NCBI GenBank assembly: GCA_002453475.1
Contig: DKGY01000034.1
Span: 20,267-27,445 of the forward strand
Reading direction: 5' to 3'
Source: Clostridium sp. UBA6758
Lineage (GTDB): Bacteria; Bacillota; Clostridia; Clostridiales; Clostridiaceae
DNA length: 7,179 nucleotides
The notes beneath the pieces are model-generated. The model was not told where the DNA came from and did not search any database. It saw nothing but the letters and a program-made list of their open reading frames with translations. The position numbers were made by a program, and so were the translations under genes. Shown here piece by piece: positions 1-5,290 of this stretch. Each line of letters opens with the position of its first letter. Position 1 is the stretch's first letter.

Positions 1-191
1 AGAAGAGCAACTGCCTTTCCTATAATTTTATCGCCCATTATTAACGGTATAGGAGACACTCCATTTTCTTTGATATATTTATATATAGGGCTTACACCTT
101 TATCAAAAGAAGTCATCACAGTTTTTTCTTTGTTCATAAGGATACAGCTATATTTATATTCTTCAAGTAAAGTTTTTATACGGGTTTTCAA
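1..191 (-). CDS. DUF1893 domain protein (3' end cut by the window edge)
   Basis: The frame reads from a TTG start (LKTRIKTLLEEYKYSCILMN..., 63 whole codons) and runs off the left edge. Seen: a GGGAGG ribosome binding site at 201-206, 9 bases before the TTG, and no ATG nearby that would fit better. The order of blocks matches DUF1893 as I know the family: 'LLEEYKYSCILMNKEKTV', then a 'SFDKGVSPIYKYI' segment, then 'IMGDKIIGKAVAL' near residues 51-63. No signal peptide or membrane segment is visible, so it is probably cytosolic. No biochemical role is established that I know of. The gene starts only 18 bases after the stop of the ECF-transporter gene, and its binding site abuts that stop, so the two are very likely co-transcribed. 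This arrangement suggests a link to the transported compound, which is inference. Confidence 0.75.
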   Translation of the reverse strand, partial: MKTRIKTLLEEYKYSCILMNKEKTVMTSFDKGVSPIYKYIKENGVSPIPLIMGDKIIGKAVAL

Positions 192-200
192 TTTAATACG

Positions 201-206
201 CCTCCC
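201..206 (-). promoter_or_regulatory. Ribosome binding site that fixes the TTG start of the DUF1893 gene
   Basis: GGGAGG on the minus strand, 9 bases before the TTG at 191-189. It is the only strong Shine-Dalgarno sequence in the junction and decides the non-ATG start. Confidence 0.7.
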
Positions 207-209
207 AAT

Positions 210-743
210 TTATTGAGTCATTAAGTTTTTAGTATATGGTAGCTTACATAATAAATAGAGGATTGGTGGAATAATTAACAGTTGAAGTATTATTCCGGGG
301 ATACCTTGAGTTATTGCTACAGATATACCCATAGCAGGTGGAAGGGTAATTCCTAAGAATTTTGTAGCAACGACAAAAACTAAACCTCTAGCTAGTCTAC
401 CTGCAATCATAGATACAATAAGTGATACATATATGTTGAATTTAAATTGCTTAAATATAAGACCTGTAAATAATCCATAGGTACCTAGCTCAAATATCAT
501 AAGATATAGCATAGGTATTGTAGGCATTGTTCCTCCAGTATATAAAAAGCTACAAATAGGACTTATAATACCAATTATTAAACCTGTAATAGGACCAAGG
601 ATAAATCCAGCAATTAAGACTGGAATATGCATAGGAAGAAGTGTAGTTCCAAGGCCAGGACCTCCTATTAAATGGAGTAATTGAGGAAGTAAAACGCTGC
701 AAGCAATTAAAAGTCCGCTGTAAACTATTTGTTTTGTTTTCAA
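210..743 (-). CDS. ECF-type transporter S component (substrate-binding membrane subunit), substrate unknown
   Basis: A 177-residue, almost wholly hydrophobic protein with about six membrane segments (roughly residues 6-26, 38-50, 51-68, 76-98, 104-128, 142-166). Size and layout match S components of energy-coupling factor vitamin/metal importers, which work with a shared EcfT and two ATPases; none of those is encoded here. The block 'LPMHIPVLIAGFILGP' and the later 'FELGTYGLFTGLIF' and 'SMIAGRLARG' resemble the PF12822-like vitamin-uptake group. I cannot assign a substrate. Start choice: a GTG at 752 would extend the protein by three residues, but it lies only 2 bases after AAAAGG and inside a long Shine-Dalgarno match (AAGGTTGTGAT). 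The TTG at 743 is better placed. A DUF1893 gene follows in the same transcript. Pantothenate as substrate is possible given the distant pan operon, but nothing in the sequence shows it. Confidence 0.8.
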   Translation of the reverse strand: MKTKQIVYSGLLIACSVLLPQLLHLIGGPGLGTTLLPMHIPVLIAGFILGPITGLIIGIISPICSFLYTGGTMPTIPMLYLMIFELGTYGLFTGLIFKQFKFNIYVSLIVSMIAGRLARGLVFVVATKFLGITLPPAMGISVAITQGIPGIILQLLIIPPILYLLCKLPYTKNLMTQ

Positions 744-786
744 TTTTATCACAACCTTTTTAATAATTATTTTTGGTTCCTAAACA

Positions 787-795
787 ATTATACCA
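787..795 (-). promoter_or_regulatory. Candidate extended -10 promoter for the ECF S-component operon
   Basis: The minus strand reads TGGTATAAT (795 down to 787), a TGnTATAAT extended -10. A second TATAAT sits just upstream (800-795). No good -35 is present 16-18 bases upstream. Transcription would start near 780, about 30-40 bases before the coding region. The site lies downstream of the terminator of the preceding gene, where a promoter is expected. Confidence 0.4.
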
Positions 796-870
796 TTATA
801 AGTAAAAGTACTTCTATAATTATTTTTAAAATTATGAATATTGAATCAACAATTTCATATAAAGCACAAC

Positions 871-900
871 AAAAGGAGTTAAAATAAGCAATTTAACTCC
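871..900 (-). terminator. Intrinsic terminator of the glycerophosphodiesterase gene
   Basis: GGAGTTAAA (875-883) pairs perfectly with TTTAACTCC (892-900) around an 8-base loop. On the minus strand the stem is followed by TTTTGTTGTG. It begins 27 bases after the stop codon at 928. It separates this gene from the ECF operon further along the same strand. Confidence 0.75.
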
Positions 901-927
901 GTTTATCTACTGAATTTAAAATCATAC

Positions 928-1632
928 TTAAATAAATTTCTCTATGTTATCGGTAAAGATACCATCGCATCCAATTTTATCAAGGTGATTGGCTATAAAT
1001 GGTTTATTTACGGTGTAGGTAAACACTTTTAAACTATTATTATGAGCCAATTCTATTAAAGTCTCATTTACTAAATAAATATTAGGATTTAAAGAGTAAG
1101 CACCTAGATTTTTAGCATAAGCAATTATATTATCTATTTTTTTATCAACTAGCACGCCTAATTTTATATTTTCATCTATAGATTTACATATTTCAAGGGA
1201 ATTATGATTAAAACTGGAAAGTAATATTGTGTTTTCCATACCATGGTTCTTTATCAAATCAATAACGTCTTTTTCTATATTTTTATAGTGAATAACATCA
1301 GTTTTTAGCTCTATATTTATAAAGGCTTTACTAGGTTTAAGCAACTCTAAAACTTGACATAAAGTTGGAATCTTGCATAATTTATTGTTTTCACATTCAA
1401 TATTTTTAGATTTTAAAGAACTTAGCTCTTCAATGGTTAAGTCTTTTATAAGTCCTTTACCTTGAAAAGTTCTTTTAACATCCTCATCATGGATAACTAC
1501 TAGTTTATTATCTTTTGTTTTATGAACATCTAATTCTACAGCTTTTGCACCTACCATAATAGCTTTATTAAAGGCAAGCAAAGTATTCTCAGGATAATTT
1601 TTACTAGCACCTCTATGAGCGAAATAAATCAT
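928..1632 (-). CDS. Glycerophosphodiester phosphodiesterase (GDPD family)
   Basis: A 234-residue enzyme predicted to hydrolyse glycerophosphodiesters (deacylated phospholipid head groups) to glycerol-3-phosphate and an alcohol. It is a compact single-domain TIM-barrel form with no signal peptide or membrane segment, so it is probably cytosolic. Seen: the HRG motif at residues 6-8 in 'FAHRGASKNYPENT', with E15; the metal-site segment 'AVELDVHKTKDNKLVVIHD' (E33, D35, catalytic-type H49 and D50); 'IPTLCQVLELL' at 88-98; 'NIELK' at 106-110; and the C-terminal 'YTVN' and 'GCDGIFTDNIEKFI'. All are hallmarks of the family. The start is the ATG at 1632 because GGAGG at 1643-1647 lies 10 bases upstream; a longer version from 1653 would place that binding site inside the coding region. 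The gene is monocistronic, with its own terminator. It could be called UgpQ/GlpQ-like, but which one cannot be decided here. Confidence 0.9.
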   Translation of the reverse strand: MIYFAHRGASKNYPENTLLAFNKAIMVGAKAVELDVHKTKDNKLVVIHDEDVKRTFQGKGLIKDLTIEELSSLKSKNIECENNKLCKIPTLCQVLELLKPSKAFINIELKTDVIHYKNIEKDVIDLIKNHGMENTILLSSFNHNSLEICKSIDENIKLGVLVDKKIDNIIAYAKNLGAYSLNPNIYLVNETLIELAHNNSLKVFTYTVNKPFIANHLDKIGCDGIFTDNIEKFI

Positions 1633-1925
1633 AATTAATACACCTCCGTACATACATATATTACTACAGTTGAATAAAGGTGTTAATATGTAACAGAAGA
1701 ATAATATAAGTTATATAAAAAATAAATTTAAATAAAAATTAAATTTAAGTTGAAGGAATATAAGAGTAATATTATAATTATATACAATATTTTACATAAG
1801 GGTATTGGATAGCGTTGGAATTGTAGTTTTAATATAAGTAAGTGTAATTACTATAATAAGTCATTTTTTAAGATAAGTAATTAATATTCAATAGGAATTT
1901 TATTATATATATTATGGAGGTTATT
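1633..1925. other. AT-rich gap between divergent genes, no gene seen
   Basis: About 290 bases between the minus-strand phosphodiesterase and the plus-strand DUF1287 remnant. I see no convincing coding region. It contains an A/T-only inverted repeat (1723-1731 with 1739-1747) and a lone TATAAT at 1852-1857 on the plus strand without a matching -35. GGAGG at 1916-1920 is the ribosome binding site of the next gene. No riboswitch-like or terminator structure is evident. Confidence 0.5.
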
Positions 1926-2648
1926 ATGAAGCATGCTTTTAAAAGAATTTGCCAATGGTTATGTATTTTCATATTAATATTTTTAATATCAATGGTTAAT
2001 ATAGACCCATTTAGAAGGTTTGTTATAAGTAGAATTGGGACTAGCTTCTGGAGTATAGAAAGGGTCTTAGGAATAAATTCAGAAAATACTGAATGAAAGG
2101 AATATAGTTTAATAGATAAGAATGATAATAATATTTCTGATGCCATAGATTTAGTTAGAGAAGCTAGAAATGAAGTAAAAAATAAAACTAAATATAAGAG
2201 TAATTATTATGATGGAGGTTATCCGCCTAAAAAAGAAGGGGTATGTACTGATGTTATATGGAGAGCATTTGAAAATATTGATATAAATCTTAAAGAATTA
2301 ATGGATAAAGATATAAAAGATAATACAGAGATGTATCAAAGAGTTTCTGGAAAACCTGATCCAAATATTGATTTTAGAAGAGTTCCTAATCAGTTAATAT
2401 TTTTTCAGCGATTTGCAGAATCTTTAACTACAGAAATTAATTGGGAAGATAAAGAAATATTAAATCAGTGGCAACCGGGAGATATAGTAATTACATTAGA
2501 ACCTTATGAGCATGTAGCTATAATCTCAGATAAATATGATAGTAAGGGAGTTCCATATATAATTCACAATACGCCCCCAAGAGCTTCAGAATGTCCATTT
2601 ATTTTTAAGCAAGGGGAAATAATAGGACACTTTAGATGGAAATACTAA
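1926..2648 (+). pseudogene. DUF1287 family gene interrupted by one in-frame TGA
   Basis: Start ATG at 1926, 5 bases after GGAGG (1916-1920). Codons 1-56 encode a basic N-terminus and one membrane segment (about residues 8-25, 'ICQWLCIFILIFLISMV'). Codon 57 is TGA (2094-2096). The same frame then stays open to TAA at 2646-2648, which gives about 240 codons, the usual size for such proteins. The downstream part carries the DUF1287 blocks: 'DKNDNNISDAIDLV', 'YYDGGYPP', 'GVCTDVIWRAF' (Cys at codon 107), 'GKPDPNIDFRRVPN', 'WQPGDIV', 'HVAIISD' (His 196), 'YIIHNTPP' and 'IGHFRW'. The Cys-then-His order recalls NlpC/P60-like folds; any peptidase-type role is inference. No usable start with a ribosome binding site is seen just after the stop: AAAGGA at 2097-2101 has no ATG, GTG or TTG at proper spacing. 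The ATG at 2301 would cut off the Cys block. It is most simply a recent nonsense mutation or a sequencing error. Confidence 0.8.
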
Positions 2649-2678
2649 AAAAAGTAATGGGGAAAATGCCCCATTACT
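2647..2678 (-). terminator. Intrinsic terminator of the small minus-strand ORF
   Basis: AGTAATGGGG (2653-2662) pairs over 10 bp with CCCCATTACT (2669-2678) around a 6-base loop. On the minus strand the stem is followed by TTTTTT (2652-2647), a textbook terminator. On the plus strand the downstream bases are AAAGGATAAT with no T-run, so it serves the DUF1287 side poorly at best. The T-run overlaps the stop codon of the convergent DUF1287 remnant. Confidence 0.85.
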
Positions 2679-2696
2679 AAAGGATAATCTATGACT

Positions 2697-2852
2697 TTAA
2701 TTTATATGTGGACTTTGAAATCCTTCTCTTTTAATGGAGTGTTTTTTAGCAGTTCTATTATGATTTTTTCCTGTCTCACTAGTAATTGGTGTTTGATAAT
2801 TACATTTTTCCATTCTAGCTTGTTTGTTATCTGGTTGACTATCTTTTGTCAT
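2697..2852 (-). CDS. Small basic protein of 51 residues, unrecognised
   Basis: The ORF runs from ATG at 2852 to TAA at 2697-2699 and encodes MTKDSQPDNKQARMEKCNYQ...REGFQSPHIN. Evidence that it is a real gene: a perfect AGGAGG at 2860-2865, 7 bases before the ATG; a dedicated strong terminator 18 bases past the stop; and a TATAAT upstream on the same strand. The product is hydrophilic and basic (10 Lys/Arg, 3 His, against 5 Asp/Glu), with one cysteine at residue 17. It has no signal peptide or membrane segment. I do not recognise the family with confidence. The composition recalls the many short Lys/His/Asn-rich clostridial proteins of unknown role, some of which are spore-associated or nucleic-acid-binding; that is only a resemblance. 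It is divergently placed from the nagZ-like gene and convergent with the DUF1287 remnant. Confidence 0.7.
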   Translation of the reverse strand: MTKDSQPDNKQARMEKCNYQTPITSETGKNHNRTAKKHSIKREGFQSPHIN

Positions 2853-2883
2853 AAAAATTCCTCCTAAAATAAATTAATTTGGA

Positions 2884-2889
2884 TATAAT
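2884..2889 (+). promoter_or_regulatory. Possible -10 box for the nagZ-like gene
   Basis: A perfect TATAAT on the plus strand in the intergenic gap, about 58 bases before the nagZ-like ATG. No recognisable -35 lies 16-18 bases upstream. In DNA this AT-rich a lone hexamer is weak evidence. Confidence 0.25.
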
Positions 2890-2916
2890 TTTAGTGTGGT
2901 TTATTTTGTGTATTTT

Positions 2917-2946
2917 ATTATAGGAAATTAAAGGAGTGTAAAACAA
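2917..2946 (-). promoter_or_regulatory. Candidate promoter of the 51-residue ORF
   Basis: On the minus strand TTGTTT (2946-2941) is followed, 18 bases on, by a perfect TATAAT (2922-2917). Transcription would begin near 2910 and leave a leader of about 58 bases before the ATG at 2852. The -35 is a partial match. Confidence 0.35.
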
Positions 2947-4173
2947 ATGAAGAGTAATAGAAATATTTTTACGACAAAAAGTAAATTAATAAAGGTTATA
3001 ACAATTATCGTAGTTATTTGCACATCAGTTATTTTATTCTGTGGATGTAGACTTATAAGTGAAGAAGTAAAGCGTAATAATGAAATAGATATAGAAGGTA
3101 AGTCTGATGGGGATTTGGAAAAGAATAATAGCGTAGAAGAACTCGGTGAAGAGGAGCCAGAAGTGGACTTAATACAAAATGAAATAGATTCTATGTCATT
3201 AGAGGAAAAAGTAGGTCAGATGTTTATTGTTGGATTTGATGGTTATGAAGTCGATGATAATATAATTAATTTAATAAAAAATAAAAAAATAGGAGGGATA
3301 ATATTATTTAGTAAAAATATTAATACTGTAAATCAAACAAAAAAATTAATAGAAAATTTGAATGAATTAAATAGTGAAAACAAGTTTAAACTTTTTATGT
3401 CCTTGGATGAAGAAGGCGGAATTGTAAGCAGAATTCCTAAGGAAATGGGGCAGTTTGAATCTGCATGGGATGTAGGTGCCACTGGAGATTTAAATTATGC
3501 TTTTGAACATGGAAAAGCTATAGGAGAAACTATAAAGTCCTTAGGATTTAATCTTGACTTCGCACCTGTGTTAGATGTGAATTCTAATCCTAATAATCCG
3601 GTTATAGGGATTAGAGCATTTTCAGATGATCCTGAAATTGTTAAGAAAATGGGAACCGAAGTATATAAAGGCTTGAGGAGTAAAGGTATTTTAGGAGTAG
3701 GAAAGCATTTCCCAGGACATGGAGATACAGATGTTGATTCTCATGTGGGAGTACCAGTTATAAATAAATCCCTAGATGAATTAAAAAATCTAGAGTTAAT
3801 ACCATTTAAATATGCAATAGATAATGGTGTTGATATGATAATGGTAAGTCATTTATATTTGCCTCAACTGGATAAGGAGTACGTAGCAAGTATATCTAAA
3901 AATATTGTCACAAAGATTTTAAGAGAAGAGTTAGGGTTTAATGGAGTAATAGTAACAGATGATATGATTATGGAGGGAATTAAAGGCAAGTATCCAACTA
4001 ATGAATCAGCAGTAAAAGCTATAGAAGCAGGGGATGATGTAATAATAGTATCAGCAGGGATATATGATCAAAATAATGCCATAGATGGGGTTATAAAGGC
4101 TGTTAGAGATGGTATTATTTCTGAAAACAGAATTAATGAAAGTGTTTATAGAATTTTAAAATTAAAAAAATGA
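2947..4173 (+). CDS. nagZ: Glycoside hydrolase family 3 beta-N-acetylhexosaminidase, NagZ-like lipoprotein
   Basis: A 408-residue exported enzyme predicted to remove terminal beta-linked N-acetylglucosamine, most likely from muropeptides or cell-wall fragments. Residues 13-33 form a hydrophobic export signal ending in 'ILFCGC'. Cys34 is the likely lipidation site, although Phe at -3 is not the ideal lipobox residue. An acidic linker (about 36-75) is followed by the GH3 N-terminal barrel (about 78-408). Seen motifs: 'MSLEEKVGQMFIVGF' (83-97), 'SLDEEGG' (152-158), 'FAPVLDV' (205-211), and 'GKHFPGHGDTDVDSH' (252-266), which carries the Asp264-His266 pair typical of NagZ-type acid/base catalysis. 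The likely nucleophile is Asp338 in 'VTDDM'. There is no second GH3 domain, as expected for NagZ rather than beta-glucosidases. AAGGAG at 2931-2936 is 10 bases before the ATG. No clear terminator follows; the pan promoter begins 13 bases past the stop. Confidence 0.9.
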   Translation: MKSNRNIFTTKSKLIKVITIIVVICTSVILFCGCRLISEEVKRNNEIDIEGKSDGDLEKNNSVEELGEEEPEVDLIQNEIDSMSLEEKVGQMFIVGFDGYEVDDNIINLIKNKKIGGIILFSKNINTVNQTKKLIENLNELNSENKFKLFMSLDEEGGIVSRIPKEMGQFESAWDVGATGDLNYAFEHGKAIGETIKSLGFNLDFAPVLDVNSNPNNPVIGIRAFSDDPEIVKKMGTEVYKGLRSKGILGVGKHFPGHGDTDVDSHVGVPVINKSLDELKNLELIPFKYAIDNGVDMIMVSHLYLPQLDKEYVASISKNIVTKILREELGFNGVIVTDDMIMEGIKGKYPTNESAVKAIEAGDDVIIVSAGIYDQNNAIDGVIKAVRDGIISENRINESVYRILKLKK

Positions 4174-4185
4174 AAATTATAGACA

Positions 4186-4214
4186 TTGAAATCCTTTTAT
4201 AATTGTGATATAAG
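4186..4214 (+). promoter_or_regulatory. Promoter of the pantothenate operon
   Basis: TTGAAA (4186-4191), a 17-base spacer, then TATAAG (4209-4214), preceded by TG at 4206-4207 as in an extended -10. The expected transcription start is about 4220-4222. That places the first leader hairpin at the very 5' end of the RNA and leaves a leader of about 210 bases. It lies just after the nagZ-like stop codon, so the operon need not depend on read-through. Confidence 0.65.
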
Positions 4215-4221
4215 TAATTGT

Positions 4222-4245
4222 GGGCAGTATAGAGATAACTGCACC
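4222..4245 (+). ncRNA. First hairpin of a tandem pan-motif-like leader RNA
   Basis: GG (4222-4223) pairs with CC (4244-4245), GCAGT (4224-4228) with ACTGC (4238-4242), and TA with TA around a GAGA tetraloop (4232-4235). This leaves a single bulged A on each side: A4229 on the 5' arm and A4243 on the 3' arm, separated by the 5-bp helix. The pan RNA motif described for leaders of panB/panC/panD operons in Firmicutes is a hairpin with two conserved bulged adenosines, usually in tandem. Position and shape both fit. The assignment rests on my memory of that description and was not scored against a model. Confidence 0.6.
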
Positions 4246-4262
4246 TATATTTAATTTATATC

Positions 4263-4290
4263 TATAGTCATCTATTTTTAGAGGACTATA
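4263..4290 (+). ncRNA. Middle hairpin of the pan leader
   Basis: TATAGTC (4263-4269) pairs perfectly with GACTATA (4284-4290). An A4270/G4283 mismatch separates this from an inner TCT/AGA stem with a 6-base loop. It sits between the two bulged-A hairpins and lacks their geometry. No T-run follows, so it is not a terminator on this strand. It may act as a spacer or scaffold in the leader. Confidence 0.4.
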
Positions 4291-4309
4291 AAAGAAAAGT
4301 TTTACGGAC

Positions 4310-4334
4310 AGCTCATATCTTTTAGAATGAGACT
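4310..4334 (+). ncRNA. Second hairpin of the tandem pan-motif-like leader RNA
   Basis: AG (4310-4311) pairs with CT (4333-4334), CTCAT (4312-4316) with ATGAG (4327-4331), and TCT (4318-4320) with AGA (4324-4326) around a TTT loop. A4317 (5' arm) and A4332 (3' arm) are left bulged on either side of the 5-bp helix. This repeats the geometry of the hairpin at 4222-4245 with a different base sequence, as expected for conserved structure rather than a copied repeat. Confidence 0.6.
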
Positions 4335-4424
4335 TAGATAACAAATTACTTCACATGATTTTTAGTTTTTATCTACAGAAAGATTGAATTTACTGTTTTA
4401 ATATGAACTAAGAAAATAAATAAA

Positions 4425-4432
4425 GTGAGGAG
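4425..4432 (+). promoter_or_regulatory. Ribosome binding region of the panG-like gene, possibly pairable with 4349-4354
   Basis: GTGAGGAG; the AGGAG at 4428-4432 is 8 bases before the ATA at 4441 and overlaps the only GTG candidate. CTTCAC at 4349-4354 could pair with GTGAGG at 4425-4430 (six pairs, one a G-U) and hide the site. Whether it does is untested. Confidence 0.4.
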
Positions 4433-5289
4433 TGATTGTTATAAAATTTGGATTTGTTGGAGCCGGAAAGGTCGGGTTTTCATTAGGAAAATACTTTAAA
4501 GAGAATGGTATCTTACTTACTGGATATTATAGTAAGAATCATAACTCAGCTAAAGAAGCCGCAGAATTTACTGGCACAAAAGCTTTCTTAAACTTGCAAC
4601 AGCTAGTACAAGAAAGTAATGTAATTTTTATTACTACCCCTGATGGAGAGATTGAAGGGGTTTGGAATGAGCTTAAAGAGTTGTCTATAAATAATAAATT
4701 GATATGCCACTGTAGTGGTTTGTTATCTTCGGAAATCTTTTCAGATATAAGTAAGTTTGGTGCTTACCCATATTCTATACATCCTATGTTTGCCATATCA
4801 GACAAATATAATTCCTTTAAAAATTTTAGAAAAGCCTTTATAACTATTGAAGGTCATGAAAAATATATCAATAAATTCACTGAACTTTTTAAGTCACTAG
4901 GAAATTCAGTGAAAATAATTGATAAAGAAAATAAGAGCTTATATCACTTAGCATCAGTTATCAGTAGTAACTTGGTTTTAGGTCTTATTAATAACGGTGT
5001 GGACTATCTAAAACACTGTGGCTTTAGTGAAGAGTTGGCCATTGATGCATTATATCCTCTTATAAGCAATAATATCGAAAATATAAAAGATTCAGGTATT
5101 GTAAAGAGTCTTACAGGTCCATTGGAAAGAGGAGATTTATCTACAATGAAGACTCATATACTTTCTTTAACCGAGGAAGATAAGATTTTATATAGGGCTT
5201 TAAACAATAATTTGTTAAAGGTGGCAAAGAAGAAAAATCCGAACAAAGATTATAGCGAAATAGAAGAATTTCTAGGAGAGGAAATGTAA
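4432..5289 (+). CDS. panG: PanG-type ketopantoate reductase (Rossmann-like and DUF2520 domains)
   Basis: Predicted to reduce 2-dehydropantoate (ketopantoate) to pantoate with NAD(P)H. Residues counted from the GTG at 4432: an N-terminal dinucleotide fold with 'GFVGAGKVG' (G10, G12, G15), the strand '[11 protein letters not shown]' (64-74), 'HCSG' (93-96) and 'SIHPMFAI' (115-122). A DUF2520 helical domain follows, with '[14 protein letters not shown]' (171-184) and '[10 protein letters not shown]' (226-235). This is not the PanE/ApbA sequence type. PanG from Francisella, with homologues in Enterococcus faecalis and Clostridioides difficile, was reported as an alternative ketopantoate reductase; placing this protein there is from memory plus its position as first gene of a panBCD operon. 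The start is doubtful. An in-frame TGA at 4426-4428 blocks extension, the GTG overlaps the ribosome binding site, and the best-placed codon is ATA at 4441, giving the family-like N-terminus (M)KFGFVGAG. Its stop is one base before panB. Confidence 0.85.
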   Translation: MIVIKFGFVGAGKVGFSLGKYFKENGILLTGYYSKNHNSAKEAAEFTGTKAFLNLQQLVQESNVIFITTPDGEIEGVWNELKELSINNKLICHCSGLLSSEIFSDISKFGAYPYSIHPMFAISDKYNSFKNFRKAFITIEGHEKYINKFTELFKSLGNSVKIIDKENKSLYHLASVISSNLVLGLINNGVDYLKHCGFSEELAIDALYPLISNNIENIKDSGIVKSLTGPLERGDLSTMKTHILSLTEEDKILYRALNNNLLKVAKKKNPNKDYSEIEEFLGEEM

Positions 5290-5290
5290 A

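Noticed and set aside
1723..1747. A/T-only inverted repeat upstream of the DUF1287 gene as an operator or terminator.
   Set aside because: It consists only of A and T in DNA that is already very AT-rich; such pairing is expected by chance and would be unstable.
2094..2096. Reading the UGA in the DUF1287 gene as selenocysteine.
   Set aside because: The codon falls in a variable linker with no redox motif, not at the Cys107 position. I see no hairpin placed just downstream like a bacterial SECIS element.
1868..2146. A 92-codon open frame on the minus strand opposite the DUF1287 N-terminus.
   Set aside because: It lies antisense to a recognisable membrane anchor with its own ribosome binding site. 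Its hydrophobic product is what AT-rich antisense DNA gives, and it has no convincing ribosome binding site of its own.
4222..4262. Interpreting the 4222-4245 hairpin plus the following AT-rich bases as the nagZ terminator.
   Set aside because: The bases after the stem are TATATTTAATTTATA, not a T-run, and the hairpin starts at the predicted transcription start of the pan operon. Some termination of nagZ transcripts there cannot be excluded.
4263..4290. Counting the middle leader hairpin as a third pan motif.
   Set aside because: It has one A/G mismatch rather than two staggered bulged adenosines, so it does not share the geometry of the other two.
4221..4431. A T-box or other known amino-acid or cofactor riboswitch in the pan leader.
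   Set aside because: I see no AGGGTGG-type T-box sequence and no terminator hairpin with a T-run.
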